Assembly: GCF_001540865.1 (NCBI RefSeq)
Contig: NC_033629.1
Span: 12,239,607-12,303,606 of the forward strand
Reading direction: 5' to 3'
DNA: 64,000 bases
From: Ananas comosus
Lineage: Eukaryota; Streptophyta; Magnoliopsida; Poales; Bromeliaceae
The notes beneath the pieces were generated by a model. The model did no database searches. It was given only the letters and a program-made list of their open reading frames with translations, and was not told the DNA's origin. A program made the translations under genes and the position numbers. Positions within the stretch are counted from its first letter, which is position 1; each line of letters opens with the position of its first letter. Of the stretch, positions 35,151-45,993 are shown in pieces.

Positions 35151-37020
35151 TTTTAAATTTTTTAAATTTTTTAAATTTTTTTTAAAAAAGTAATTTGTTC
35201 AATTTCATATTGTTAGGATTTTCTCAATCATCACGGGTAGGTTTGAAAATTTTAATTTAATTTATAAAATAAATTGGGTTTGGATATTGTAGTTTGAAAT
35301 TTGGTTGTTATTCTTTTGGTATCAAGAAATTTAAGAGAAACATCATACTAATACAAATAATAAAAAACAGGAAGCTATATAAAAAAGAGAAAAGGAAAAA
35401 AAAAATTTCTTTTTTCGGTTAGCATGTTTTTCTAAGATTTTTTCAAGTAAATTAATCTTCAAAGACATGACCATATACATGAATCAGAATTGATGATAAT
35501 ACATTCAGCGGCAACGACATATAATATTAAAACTTTTTGTCGAAAAGCCCACGCGGCGCTCGTTCATCATCTGCACAAACAAGCTAGTCAATCCGTTCCG
35601 AAGCACAACTTCGTAAATTGGCAATTACCGTGAATAAAGAGAAAGCACGCAAAAGAGTCTTATAAATTAGCACAAATAACGAATATTTTATTGATAACGA
35701 AAAAATGGACTACAGGAGAAAGGCACATGACTCGACTTGGTCGGACATGACCGATGATAGCAAAATGATCACCAAGACACTCCACATCTAGCGAAGCCGG
35801 ATAACTGCTTTTTAGAAAATTAAAATTCTGTAAAATGAGTAATTATATCATAAAAAATAATAGATATTTTGAAAATCTAATAATTTAAATATATCATTCT
35901 ATCATCACCAACTGTTCTTATTTAATCTTAAGTTAGGAGCTAAAGAGATATTTTAATTTTGTAATCTCTAATAGAAATTTAACCTAGGTTTAATCAGAGA
36001 CAACTTATAATGATTCTAATAGCAGAAAAAATTTTTAAATTTTCAGAAGTATATTATTAGATATTATCCCTAAAAAGAAATAATTGTTCAAATTTTTTGG
36101 TTCGGATTCAAATTTTGGATTAGATTCTGTTTTGGATATAGATTTTCAACATCCGTCGGATTCAGAATAGGATTCGAATTTCAGACTTGATTATCGGATA
36201 CGGATTAAGGTATATAAAAATTCGCTCCAAATCCGATCCAATCCACATTATGTCTAATTAGAGTAGGTAAGTTAGCAACAACCGTTCGAGAAAATCGACC
36301 AATCAAAATTCAACGTGAAAGAAGCGAATAAAATCCGATAACGAATTGGATTCGATTAGCATTACTCGCGCACCAAACGGTAACAAAAATATATATATCC
36401 ACGCGCCGTAATTATTATTATTACTCTTTCATAAGGCATCAACATTAACATCTCTATTTTTATGCAATTTATTATTTATTTTCCTATACGTCAAATCATT
36501 GCATCCGTATAATTCTTAATGTAAGTACAATTTTTTATTTTCGCTCTTTATTTTTGTCCCTTTTTTTTTTCCTTTAGGAGGTCTCGGATGCTTCCACTTT
36601 ATAATATTAGTTCATTTTTCTAATGAATGGAACCGTTAGTTTATTATCTTTCTATCAAAAAAATATAATTTTTTATTTGGTTTTTCAGAAACATGTAAGT
36701 AATTTTTTTTTTTAGAAAAAAAGGTTTTTATGAAAAGCTCTTATTATAATTTTTTCCCTTCGAACAAGTAGTTTTGGAAATTATTTTTTATTTTTTGAAG
36801 CCACTATTTCTTTGAGTTTATGAATTCTTAGAGAGGGTTTCTTAGTTGCTGTTATTTTTCAAAAACGGTACTCTTCGCTAGTTATCGTGCAAAATTTCAT
36901 CAAACAAAGAAATTCTCGATCTTTTTATTAGCATATCCCCTGCTACTTCAAGTTCTCTCTCTTTTTTCTTTTTTTTTATAAAAAAAAGAAATATCTAATG
37001 TAGTTGGAATGTAAATAAAG
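35151..37020. other. AT-rich DNA leading into the MYB gene
   Basis: No coding region. 36100-36250 contains GGATTCGAATTT/CGGATACGGAT-type words typical of old small transposons. 36565-36660 resembles the 3' end of the SINE-like family (poly-T, GAATGGAACCG, poly-A). About 36790-36880 is similar to 28785-28870 upstream of the DUF3755-like exon. The last 100 bases (poly-T, CTCTCTC, poly-A) should be the MYB promoter and leader. Confidence 0.45.
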
Positions 37021-38307
37021 ATGAATAACGAGGAGTGGAGTTGGGAGCAGGAAGAGCCTTTCGTCCGCGCGCTCGTCGAGAATCAAGAGGACAATGCCGA
37101 CCGGTGGGAGAGAATTGCGGCCGGATTAGCCGGAAAAACTGCGGAGGAGGTGAAAGCTCATTACGATCTTCTGGCCGGGGATATCAGTCTGATCGAATCC
37201 GGCCTCGTTCCTTTACCCGATTATGTCGATGATGAAGTGCAGGTGGCCCCCGATCAGAAAAAGAGCAGAAAACCGAGCACAAAGTGGACTCTTGAGGAGC
37301 ACAAGTGAAACACTTCCCCTTTATTTTTATGTGTAATTATGTGTTAGCATATAATGTTACATAATTGCAACGGGCCGTTGGACCCAGATCACCGGTCTAA
37401 AATGTTTAAGCCCAGTTATTATTACTAACATGTAGTCCTTATATATTCTAATCAGAATTATTCTATTGGGGCGGTACGATAATAATTTTGTGAATCGTTG
37501 CATGTGTTTCTGATTCTTGATCTGAAAGAAGTTGACTATATATGAACTAGAATGTTTTATAATTGTTTTCTTGACTTCCATTCTTTTCTGTCAAAACATA
37601 CAGATGTAACTGAAACTGTAGCACGTTTTAAAAACTTGTACTTGGACTTTACAAATCAAAATCTTAACACCTGCTGCTGAATATTCAGTTACCTTTCCAG
37701 TGTTTCATGCTCATACATGCCATCCAATTTCTGATGGTGCAGGGCATTTCTCCGGGGGATCGCAGTGTTACGCAAGGGCGATTGGCGCGGTATTTCTAGA
37801 CAATATGTGCCGGGGAGGACACCAATACAAGTGGCAAGCCACGCGCAAAAGTACTTCGAGCGCCAGGGTAAGGAGCAATCGAAGAAGAAACGGCGAAGCA
37901 TTCACGATGTCAGCCTCGAGACGCTGATGCCGGCCACAGCCAACGAGCCGGTCAACAGGCACCCCGCCGTCCAGTCTAACGGGTCCAGCAATGGACAGCC
38001 GATCCACCAAACCGATCGGCCAGCCAACGGAACCCCGACCCTCGACATTGATACGTCGACGAATGGGAGCTCGACGCACCGAGCTCCCCAGCTTCGCGAC
38101 CCGCCTGCACCTGCACATAGCACTCCAATCAATCTCCACCCGCAGCAGCTCACTCCCGGTATCTTCATCCCGCTATTCAGAAGCGACGATCCACGTGCTT
38201 CCGCGTTGAACATCCCTCCATTAGCGTCTCGAGCGCCCGATACGCCGACCCAGTCAGAGCAAGAGCCACACAGACCGCGAGGTTCGCTCCACAACCCCGT
38301 TTCTTAG
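37021..38307 (+). CDS. SHAQKYF-type two-repeat MYB transcription factor (DIVARICATA/SRM1-like)
   Basis: Two exons, 37021-37304 and 37743-38307, split after EEH (AA/G, phase 2), giving 849 bases (282 residues). Repeat 1 (about residues 6-52, WSWEQEEPFVRALVEN ... GKTAEEVKAHYDLL) is the SANT-like domain of DIV/RAD proteins, followed by IESGLVPLPDY. Repeat 2 (from W89, WTLEEHKAFLRG ... GDWRGISRQYVPGRTP) ends in SHAQKYF at 127-133 and runs into a basic SKKKRRSIHDV segment. The C-terminal 130 residues are Pro/Ser/Asn-rich and low in pattern. The family binds I-box/TATCC-type DNA and works in flower asymmetry, sugar and stress responses; the role of this member is unknown. It stands alone between transposon-rich DNA and the convergent Thg1 gene. 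Confidence 0.9.
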
Positions 38308-39430
38308 GATTCGATAGCATCGTTCCCTGTCGGACGTCGCTCCGATTGCCCATCGAATGCTTAATACTTCAATCCAGATACAGCAAAAGTGGATCTCATT
38401 CCATGTATAGCAAAGTATAAACAATAGAGATTAGTCCCAGTTTAAATATGAGGTAGTCATTAGTATGGACCATGATTTAGATGGTCCATAGGGTATAGAA
38501 AAGGCCAAAACTACAGCTTACAACTCACATGTATATATATAGTCACTAGTGGAGCTTTGTCCCATTTTGGAATCATGTTTTAGGTGATGATCCATAGGAA
38601 AGAGAACTACAGTATACAACTAACATGCATACATAGTTTTGAAACTAATAAAGTTTCGAAAAAATTGGCGTCTCTATTGACTTGTGCACATATCTACACT
38701 CAGTTTTTCTTCTTCTCTCTTTAAGTATAAAAGTATGATGACTTGTTTGCAAATTTTCTATTTTGTTTACTGTGAGAGAACATGTTTGAACAATTCTGCA
38801 GTTTACTCTTAACTCTTCTGTTGTAAGTGGATGGTGGTTATGGCTTCATTGTTTGCAGGATATGCATATACATGCTCATAATAGCCACAAAAACATACTT
38901 CTTGTATGAGAGAGAACCTCATTAACAGAGTTGCTTGGAATTTTAGTTCCCAATTGTTGAAAAATAATATGGTTTGATTAGATGAGCAATGCCTCAGAAT
39001 TACAGTTCCATATAATTTGCCCAAATAAACAAACCCCAGTTCTTTTAATTTTTTTTAAAAAAAAGTTAAAACAGAAGCGAAGTAATTTAAAAGAGAGCAA
39101 TCCATAAAAGCAGGAAATATCAAACTTATATTTAAATGAGAAACTACAGAGAATCAAAAAAAATCACTAGTACATCTTTTATTCTACTTTGGCAGGAAAA
39201 GGTTAGGAAAAAGAATTCCACAGAGCAGAAAAAATTCAGTTTGCTAAAAAGTAGTGCTCACGCGAAAATTACAATATATAAGATGTTGATAAACTGAAGC
39301 TAATGTAGTAAATTTACAGAAGAATTTTCCTGCTAGATGTGACTCAAATCTTCTTCAAGAATTTCTGAATTGAGAGACGCTAATATTAAAGCATCCTACC
39401 GCGACCTCCATTTTGATGTTGCTCGATTAC
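38308..39430. other. Convergent 3' spacer between MYB and Thg1
   Basis: Shared 3' side of two convergent genes. It must hold both 3' UTRs; no frame is supported. A 20-base copy of the end of Thg1's last exon (ATCTTCTTCAAGAATTTCTG) occurs at about 39349-39368. Confidence 0.5.
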
Positions 39431-42209
39431 TTAATCTTCTTCAAGAATTTCTGGATGTTCATGCCAAAAATTGGGGCCGATAATGTCAAAGTGTCCAAGA
39501 ACAACCTTCTTTCGAATTCTTCTGACGGGATTTCTGCTCTCATCGAACTTCACTATTTCTTCAACCTAGAGTTCAAGATGCATGAGATTCACGTAGTTCC
39601 ACAAAACATGCAACATAAAATATAGCAAAATAGCATTCCAATATGCATCCTACTGTATAAAGATGCAGAACCATCAAACACTAGGACTTTTACAAGTGTA
39701 CCTCTCAGTTAGTCCTTAATTGATTAATGCAAAAGTCCAAGCAGTTTTACCTTATCTCTGTAAACACAAGACCCTTTGCGGAACATAGCTGGTACTTTGT
39801 CGTAATTAACACCAAACTGTTGGAAAAGAAGCTCATTCTTATCTTTTGACAGTGTACCCTGTAAATTGAGTATGACACAAAGATCTAGAAAATGATTATC
39901 GCTCTTCTAATTCAATAAAGGCATCAAAAGAGAAACAACAAAGAAAAGTTAGTTATAAAGTGTAAATGTCACTTATAACATATAACTACATAATTGTTAA
40001 GATATATAGGTACAAAATATTCAGCACAGATAAAATAACAGAATAGGCATTTCTATCATGAAAATTCAGTATCACGTCACAATTTTCATATATTCTTAAT
40101 GAATAAAAAGGTATTAATAACACGAATTACAATATTACCGACTAAGTTCAGACAAAAATTGGATTCTTTTCACTCCAACCTAGTTATGGTAAGTCAACAA
40201 AACTTTCTAACTTCTCTATCTAAAGATCTCTAAGGGATCTAAGGTATCTAAAATCCTTTCAAGTCTAATCCGTGCCAAATTTTTATCTTAATAAAATCTA
40301 ATCTACAAATGATAACCTGGCAAATATTCTTCATAAAGAAAATTCTTGACACACCTTTAGCATTTCTTGTGCTTCCCTTTCTGTTTTCCCAGACTTAACT
40401 AGCATCCAGAAGCAAGTATTGTATTGATTGTTAATATGACCTGCAAAGTGAGAGAACAAGGCGTCATCATGGTCTGACCTTTTAGGCTTTGACAAATCAG
40501 CTCTACCAATATTGTTTACAGAAGTATCAACTTTTCATTCCTTGTGGGCATAGTACACGCAAGCTGTCTCTTAACAGAGCTTCTATTGTTTTAAAACATG
40601 TTTAGCTTATAGTTGCACTTACAGTCTACTTGCCTCCACGAAAGATAATCTCGAATGATCTTCGCTCTTGGATAGCATACAACTCGCCCATCAAAAAATG
40701 GCGGCCTTTTCAAATCTTTGTGGGGGAAGAACTCTTTCCACTTCATCACATAAACAGCAGTGAAGTAGGAGACAGTGAGCGAAAGTATTTTGCTGCAATT
40801 TGATTGGATTTAGGAATTCAAAACTTGCAACTCAATACATGTAGACTTTAGCAATTGCAACTATCAATTAATTTAGTGCGCAAAATAGAAATTTCACAAC
40901 TCTTTATCTTTCCTGCAGGAATTCATCACATGTAATGGAAATAGATAATGGCTTTTACATGGAAATATTCATTATGAGATAACCTTGCCCGTCTCTGGTA
41001 AAATTGACTTGCCTCCTTCAGTACAAAACTGCCGAAAAGGGGAAACCACAAAATCAATAACCATCACATAGTAAAGCAGAAATTGTACATAAATTAAATC
41101 ATTGTTATGATATTAAAGTAAAACCATTTTCAGGTCATCTTAGCTCCAACAGTGGATATATACACAGCCACTGTTTCAGTGGAGGCATATAATGCCTCAA
41201 CTATGATAAAGGCTGGTTCTTCTTCATCTAACCAAAGAAGTTAACGGAAAAGTGAAAAACACAATACCTATATTCATCGCTCACACCGTAAGCAAATACA
41301 ATATCTGGGAACTGCTCAAGCATAGAGACTGCACACGCATTCATCAGGTTCAGGGCATTCTCATCGTTGGGTTTCTCAAATGCATGATCTGCAGAAAATC
41401 TACAAAAGAAATATAAGAATTGCATTAATATAAAATCAATCTAACATGATATTGCCAATCCACTGTAGCGATAGACATATTCGATGAATGGTTTATAGCT
41501 GGGAATGTCTCAATTACTGAAGTTTAGTGAGCATGAAAAAGAAAGAGAAAAAGAAGGAAAGAACGGAACCATAAGAACAGAGATCGCAAGCAGTATTCAA
41601 TATAATACGGAAGTAGCAATTTCCAGGGAGTTTTCTAGCCTGCATAGAATACTTTTTCAATGATAGCAAGACAAATCTAACCAATTTAAAAAAAAAAAAA
41701 AAAAAAGTCTTACTAATACGGTCCTATTCTGCAAGATCTCTTTAAAACTACAATATTAGAGATTTAGGTGACCCAATCGAATCAGCATGGAACAAAGACC
41801 AAAAATAAAAGAGGAGCTCAGCAAAATCAGTACAATTTTGCTGCTAAACTTGGCAAAAGCACACAACTTTGTAGAAGAAGATGATAGAGCTGTTTGAATG
41901 TATGAAAATGCATTAAACAAATGTCAAATATAGGATTAGAATTGGCTCCCACTTTATCGTTGTAGCTTCAAACGTAAAACATTTCTTACACTAATACAAC
42001 ACAGATGCTAAAATTCCATGTTTAATCAGATGAACAATTCCAAATATTATGAACATCAATTTCTCTCTACAAAATTGTGCGAATCGGGAAAAAGTGAGCG
42101 CTTACTGGTGAAAATGGCATCCATCAATTCTCACCACAATCCAATTGCAGCGTGGCAATCTATCATCAGTCTCGAAATCCTTCACATACTCAAATTTGCT
42201 ATTGGCCAT
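39431..42209 (-). CDS. THG1: tRNA-His guanylyltransferase (Thg1 family)
   Basis: Seven minus-strand exons: 42106-42209, 41268-41399, 40984-41028, 40623-40792, 40355-40440, 39751-39858 and 39431-39565, joining in frame to 780 bases (259 residues). Thg1 adds the extra 5' guanylate (G-1) to tRNA-His by 3'-5' polymerisation, needed for His-tRNA charging. Seen: [16 protein letters not shown] start, the metal-binding RIDG with D29, Hxxxx[26 protein letters not shown] with D76, FYQRRASK, the Cys/His-rich [13 protein letters not shown], and the C-terminal [12 protein letters not shown]. All catalytic acids are present. It is a single-domain form. I recall some plant homologues with two tandem Thg1 domains; none of a second domain is found here. 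Confidence 0.95.
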
Positions 42210-42401
42210 TGAAGAACATCAATCCTAGAGGGAAAAAAAATTTTAAAAAAAAGTTTAAACTTTTTACACGAAGTAAATTGATTAATGGTAAAATATACAA
42301 TGAATGAAATTTCTGATTGAAACTTCAATGAAGAGTAGAATGGAACCCTAAAAAGGGATTTGCTTCAATTGAGCACTACATAAGTGTGAGAGAGGGAGAA
42401 A

Positions 42402-42424
42402 CCCTAACCCTAACCCTAACCCTA
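42402..42424. promoter_or_regulatory. Telomere-like motif array upstream of Thg1
   Basis: CCCTAA is repeated more than three times (42402-42424), about 200 bases upstream of the Thg1 ATG at 42209. It has the same six-base unit as the array near 2947. It may be a telo-box cluster in the leader or promoter. Confidence 0.5.
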
Positions 42425-42831
42425 GGAAGGGAGCGGCGGAGGCGGCGGAGTGTTGTAGCCGTTCAATTGATCGTGAAGAAGGAGCGGATCGGCTACAATT
42501 CGGGTTGTATGCCAGGTTACTGCGTGAAACGTGGTACGTTCTGATTGGGTAACAATGCTGAATCGGTTCCTAAGTGGGTGGGACTGGTTGGACCAACTCC
42601 CGCCCAAATTCGACCCAGAAATGAACTTCGGGTTCGGATCGGCCTTAAGCACGAAAATTGATGAGGCCTTGAGGCCCAGCATTAACTTGGTCCAGAGCCC
42701 AAATCCTTGTTGGGCCCCATTGCCCCTGATATATTATTAAGTTAAAACAACCATTTTAGGGGACCAAAAAAAAAATCATGTCCTTAACATCTATCCTATA
42801 TGACTTACAGGCTAGGCCTGCTATACTCTTC

Positions 42832-42833
<2 letters not shown>

Positions 42834-42885
<52 letters not shown>
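42834..42885. repeat. (TA)n microsatellite
   Basis: About 50 bases of uninterrupted TA dinucleotides in the spacer upstream of Thg1. No gene nearby. Confidence 0.9.
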
Positions 42886-42887
<2 letters not shown>

Positions 42888-42990
42888 AGAAAAAGCTAAA
42901 ATTTGTAAGTAAAAGTATATGGGTAGGGGATGCCAGTTCCATTGAAACGTAAAGTAATGGAGCTTTGAATTTGAAACTTTGAATACCAAC

Positions 42991-43384
42991 TGTAGGGAAG
43001 CGTGATTTGCTCTGATACCACTTGTTGGAAGAGTGATTTGCTTCGATATCAATTGTTGGAACTGTTATTTGTACTGATACCGATTAAATAACCCAAGATT
43101 TAAAATAGAACAAAATAATATAGAGAAGAGATATTGGAGGAGGAAGAAAATAACTAAACTAATAAAAAGCAATTCATTACATTCTAGGCAACACCTATGC
43201 AGCCATATCTACTGTGGCTTATTTCTCTAATTAATCAATGCCTAACTATATATAGTCACCAAATCATAACAGATGATAAATCTAATTTTACTTTAGATAA
43301 TTACATATCCTAATCATAATCAAATAAAGATTTAAACTTATCTCTAATAATATCTTAATTAAGTTTGGATTATTATTTCCAACA
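42991..43384. mobile_element. Solo LTR with 5-bp target duplication
   Basis: The 394-bp unit begins TGTAGGGAAG and ends TTCCAACA (TG...CA) and is flanked by identical CCAAC (42986-42990 and 43385-43389). Its left part consists of about three degenerate units of about 30 bases, each TGTTGGAA..GTGATTTGCT.CGATACCA-like. No internal retroelement genes remain, so unequal recombination between two LTRs is the simplest history. Read on the minus strand the LTR begins TGTTGGAAATAATAATCC. Copia versus gypsy cannot be decided. Confidence 0.8.
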
Positions 43385-43583
43385 CCAACTATCAAAATTT
43401 TTGCCACCTGGTTATAGTATTATGACTTATTCTTATATCTTATTTAAATAGGATTGTAGTTAGGATACAAGAGAAAGTATCAGAAAAGAAATTATTTTAG
43501 GAAGTATCACAATATGCAAAACACAATAATTCAGCTATGTTATAATTTTTATATTTCCATCAAAAAAAATAGAAATATATATA

Positions 43584-44112
43584 GGATCCGGCTACTATAC
43601 TATTATGAGTACGATTGCCCTCGTACTCATAAGTTGTTTTCGATGATAGAGCTTCCGAATCGTCGATCCACACCGTTAAACATTATTTACAGCATTCAAA
43701 TTTTATAATTTTTCGACATCATTTACTTTACGATCAAGAGGTCACAAATTTGACAATTTTTAACGGCCGGTATGGAATACTTGCTAGTTTAATGGTGTAA
43801 AAGAATCGGAATTTGTTGAATTTTTGATAGAAAATTCTATTCACTACATAGATAAAGATCAATAACTCCGATCTTGAATTGAAGAATCCAATCATCCTTT
43901 TTTAGGACGTCATTCAATTTTGACCGTTCATTTTATACCCACTTGATGGACTTTATTATGATTTCGAAAATTTATAAAATTTATTTTCTAGAAGTTTCAA
44001 ATATTCTAGATCATATTTAACGGAGTGGATCGTCGATTCGGAAGCTTTATCATTGAAAACAACTTATGAGTACGAGGGCTCCAATAATCATAATAGTATA
44101 ATAGCCACGGCC
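43584..44112. mobile_element. Fold-back MITE, copy 2
   Basis: Opens GGATCCGGCTACTATACTAT and closes ATAGTATAATAGCCACGGCC. Its interior closely follows copy 1 (TTTAACGGCCGGTATGGAAT, CTATTCACTACATAGATAAA). Inverted arms of about 85 bases. A (TA)n run follows at about 44115-44141. Confidence 0.8.
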
Positions 44113-44114
44113 TC

Positions 44115-44141
<27 letters not shown>

Positions 44142-44145
<4 letters not shown>

Positions 44146-45028
44146 TTTTACTCAAGTTTTTTTTAAAAAAAATTAATAATGTCATATAGTCCTCAATATC
44201 GAGCGGATTCTTAATCTTTATTTAAAGCCAAGTGAGTTTGTTTTACAAGTAAAGGAGACGATAATTGATTTATGCAAGAATTAATATTTTTAAAAGGACA
44301 AGAGCTCTGGCACGTGTGATTTTATTATTGTTGGATCGTCTCTCGCTTTGAGATACACGTGCTATATTAGTGAGAGACACTAGAGAGAGAAATGGAGCCT
44401 GATTGGTTAGAAATACCACTTCAGTAGTATAACTTGTACATTTTAAATTTTTTATGGTTCATTTTAGAATATATCAGTTATATTGCTGATATCTCTTTTG
44501 TAACTAATCAATTTTTTTTAGATTCACCTATTCCATAATAATTACATATTAAAAAAATATTTTTAAAAAAAAATGATTTGGTGATAGAAGAGGAGTGTAA
44601 GTATTACAAGTATTACAGGATCGATCCCGGACGAAGATCCTAGCGCTCCTTCTACTCCGTACGCTCTGTTTGGGTGAGCACGATTTTTTAATTTCACACT
44701 ATTGTACTAAAAAAGATTTTATGTTCCAAAATTTTATTTTAACTAATTTCATAAATTTTTGTATTTGTTTTTTATTTTATTTTTGAGAGAGATAAATAGT
44801 ATGCTGTTCATTTTTTTTATTTTTTATTTTTTTACTGGATTGTGAAGCATCTAGGCTTCCAACTTTTAATTTGATTTTGATTTTGAATTTATCTTGACCC
44901 ATGGCACATTAGGGCTTATTGGTTGATAGCATAAGCTCTCTACCATTGCGCACTAGAAACTCAGTTAGAAATAGAGACGAGACTGATAATATATTTTGTC
45001 GGTTCTTTAAAACATGTTAGGAAGTCAT
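44142..45028. other. AT-rich intergenic DNA between MITE copies
   Basis: No coding region or recognised element ends. A poly-T-flanked stretch at about 44810-44890 (GTGAAGCATCTAGGCTTCC) may be a decayed SINE-like 3' end. Confidence 0.4.
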
Positions 45029-45572
45029 GAGTCCGATTACTATACTCTTATAAGTACGATCGCCTTCATACCCATAAGTACTTTTGATGATAGAGCTTTC
45101 CGAATCGTCGATTTACACCATTAAATATTATCTAGAGCATTTAGAACATCTAGCAATCAAATTTTATAATTTTTCGACATCATTTTCCTTACGATCAAAA
45201 GATCACAAAATTAATAATTTTTAACGGCCGGTATGAAATACTTGGTAGTTTAACGCTATAAAAGAATCGAAATCGATTGACTTTTTGATACAAAATTCTA
45301 TTCACTACATAAATAAAGATCAATAACTCCAATCTTAAATTGAAAGATCCGATCATATATTTTTAAGACGCCGTTTGATTTTGACCGTTCATTTTATACC
45401 CGCTTGATGAACTTTATTATGATTTCGAAAAATTACGAAATTTATTTTTTAGAAATTTCAGAGTCTAGATCATATTTAACGAAGTGGATCGTTGATTTGG
45501 AAGCTCTATCATTAAAAACAACCTACGAGTATGAAATGCTCTATATTCATAAGGGTGTAGTAGCCCTAGCCT
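45029..45572. mobile_element. Fold-back MITE, copy 3
   Basis: Opens GAGTCCGATTACTATACTCT and closes AGGGTGTAGTAGCCCTAGCC, with the same interior landmarks as copies 1 and 2 but more changes, so it is the oldest or most diverged of the three. Followed directly by a TA/GA microsatellite. Confidence 0.78.
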
Positions 45573-45573
45573 C

Positions 45574-45644
<71 letters not shown>
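45573..45644. repeat. Compound (TA)n(GA)n microsatellite
   Basis: A TA run (to about 45590) passes directly into a GA run (to about 45644). It separates MITE copy 3 from a different fold-back element. Confidence 0.9.
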
Positions 45645-45646
<2 letters not shown>

Positions 45647-45868
45647 CGGCTGGGATACTATCGATAGCATGAAGCATTTGGTACTATCAAGTTTTCTGCC
45701 GTTAGATTTACCTCTTTTATCATTTTCATCCGTTCAATTATACTATTTAACCAACCACCCGTTCAATCCTAGAGGGCCCACATCATCCTAACCGTACATC
45801 TTTAATCCAAAGGCAGAAAACTTAATAGCACCAAGTTATTGGTATTATTAATAGTATAGTAGCCTAGT
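45644..45868. mobile_element. Short fold-back MITE of a second family (about 225 bp)
   Basis: The left arm (GTCCGGCTGGGATACTAT ... TTGGTACTATCAAGTTTTCTG) is the imperfect inverse of the right arm (CAGAAAACTTAATAGCACCA ... AGTATAGTAGCC), about 50 bases each. The interior differs from the 540-bp family, though the outer tips are alike. It ends about 125 bases before the YCED start. Confidence 0.7.
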
Positions 45869-45993
45869 TCTATACACGTATTCAAAATGTAGTCCACATG
45901 AAGCTTTCTTACCAAGAGATAAGGTTCACTGCACAAGTAGAGAGATATCCAGCAGCAAAACGAATTAAGCTCTCCAAGCCAAATTGGAGATCT

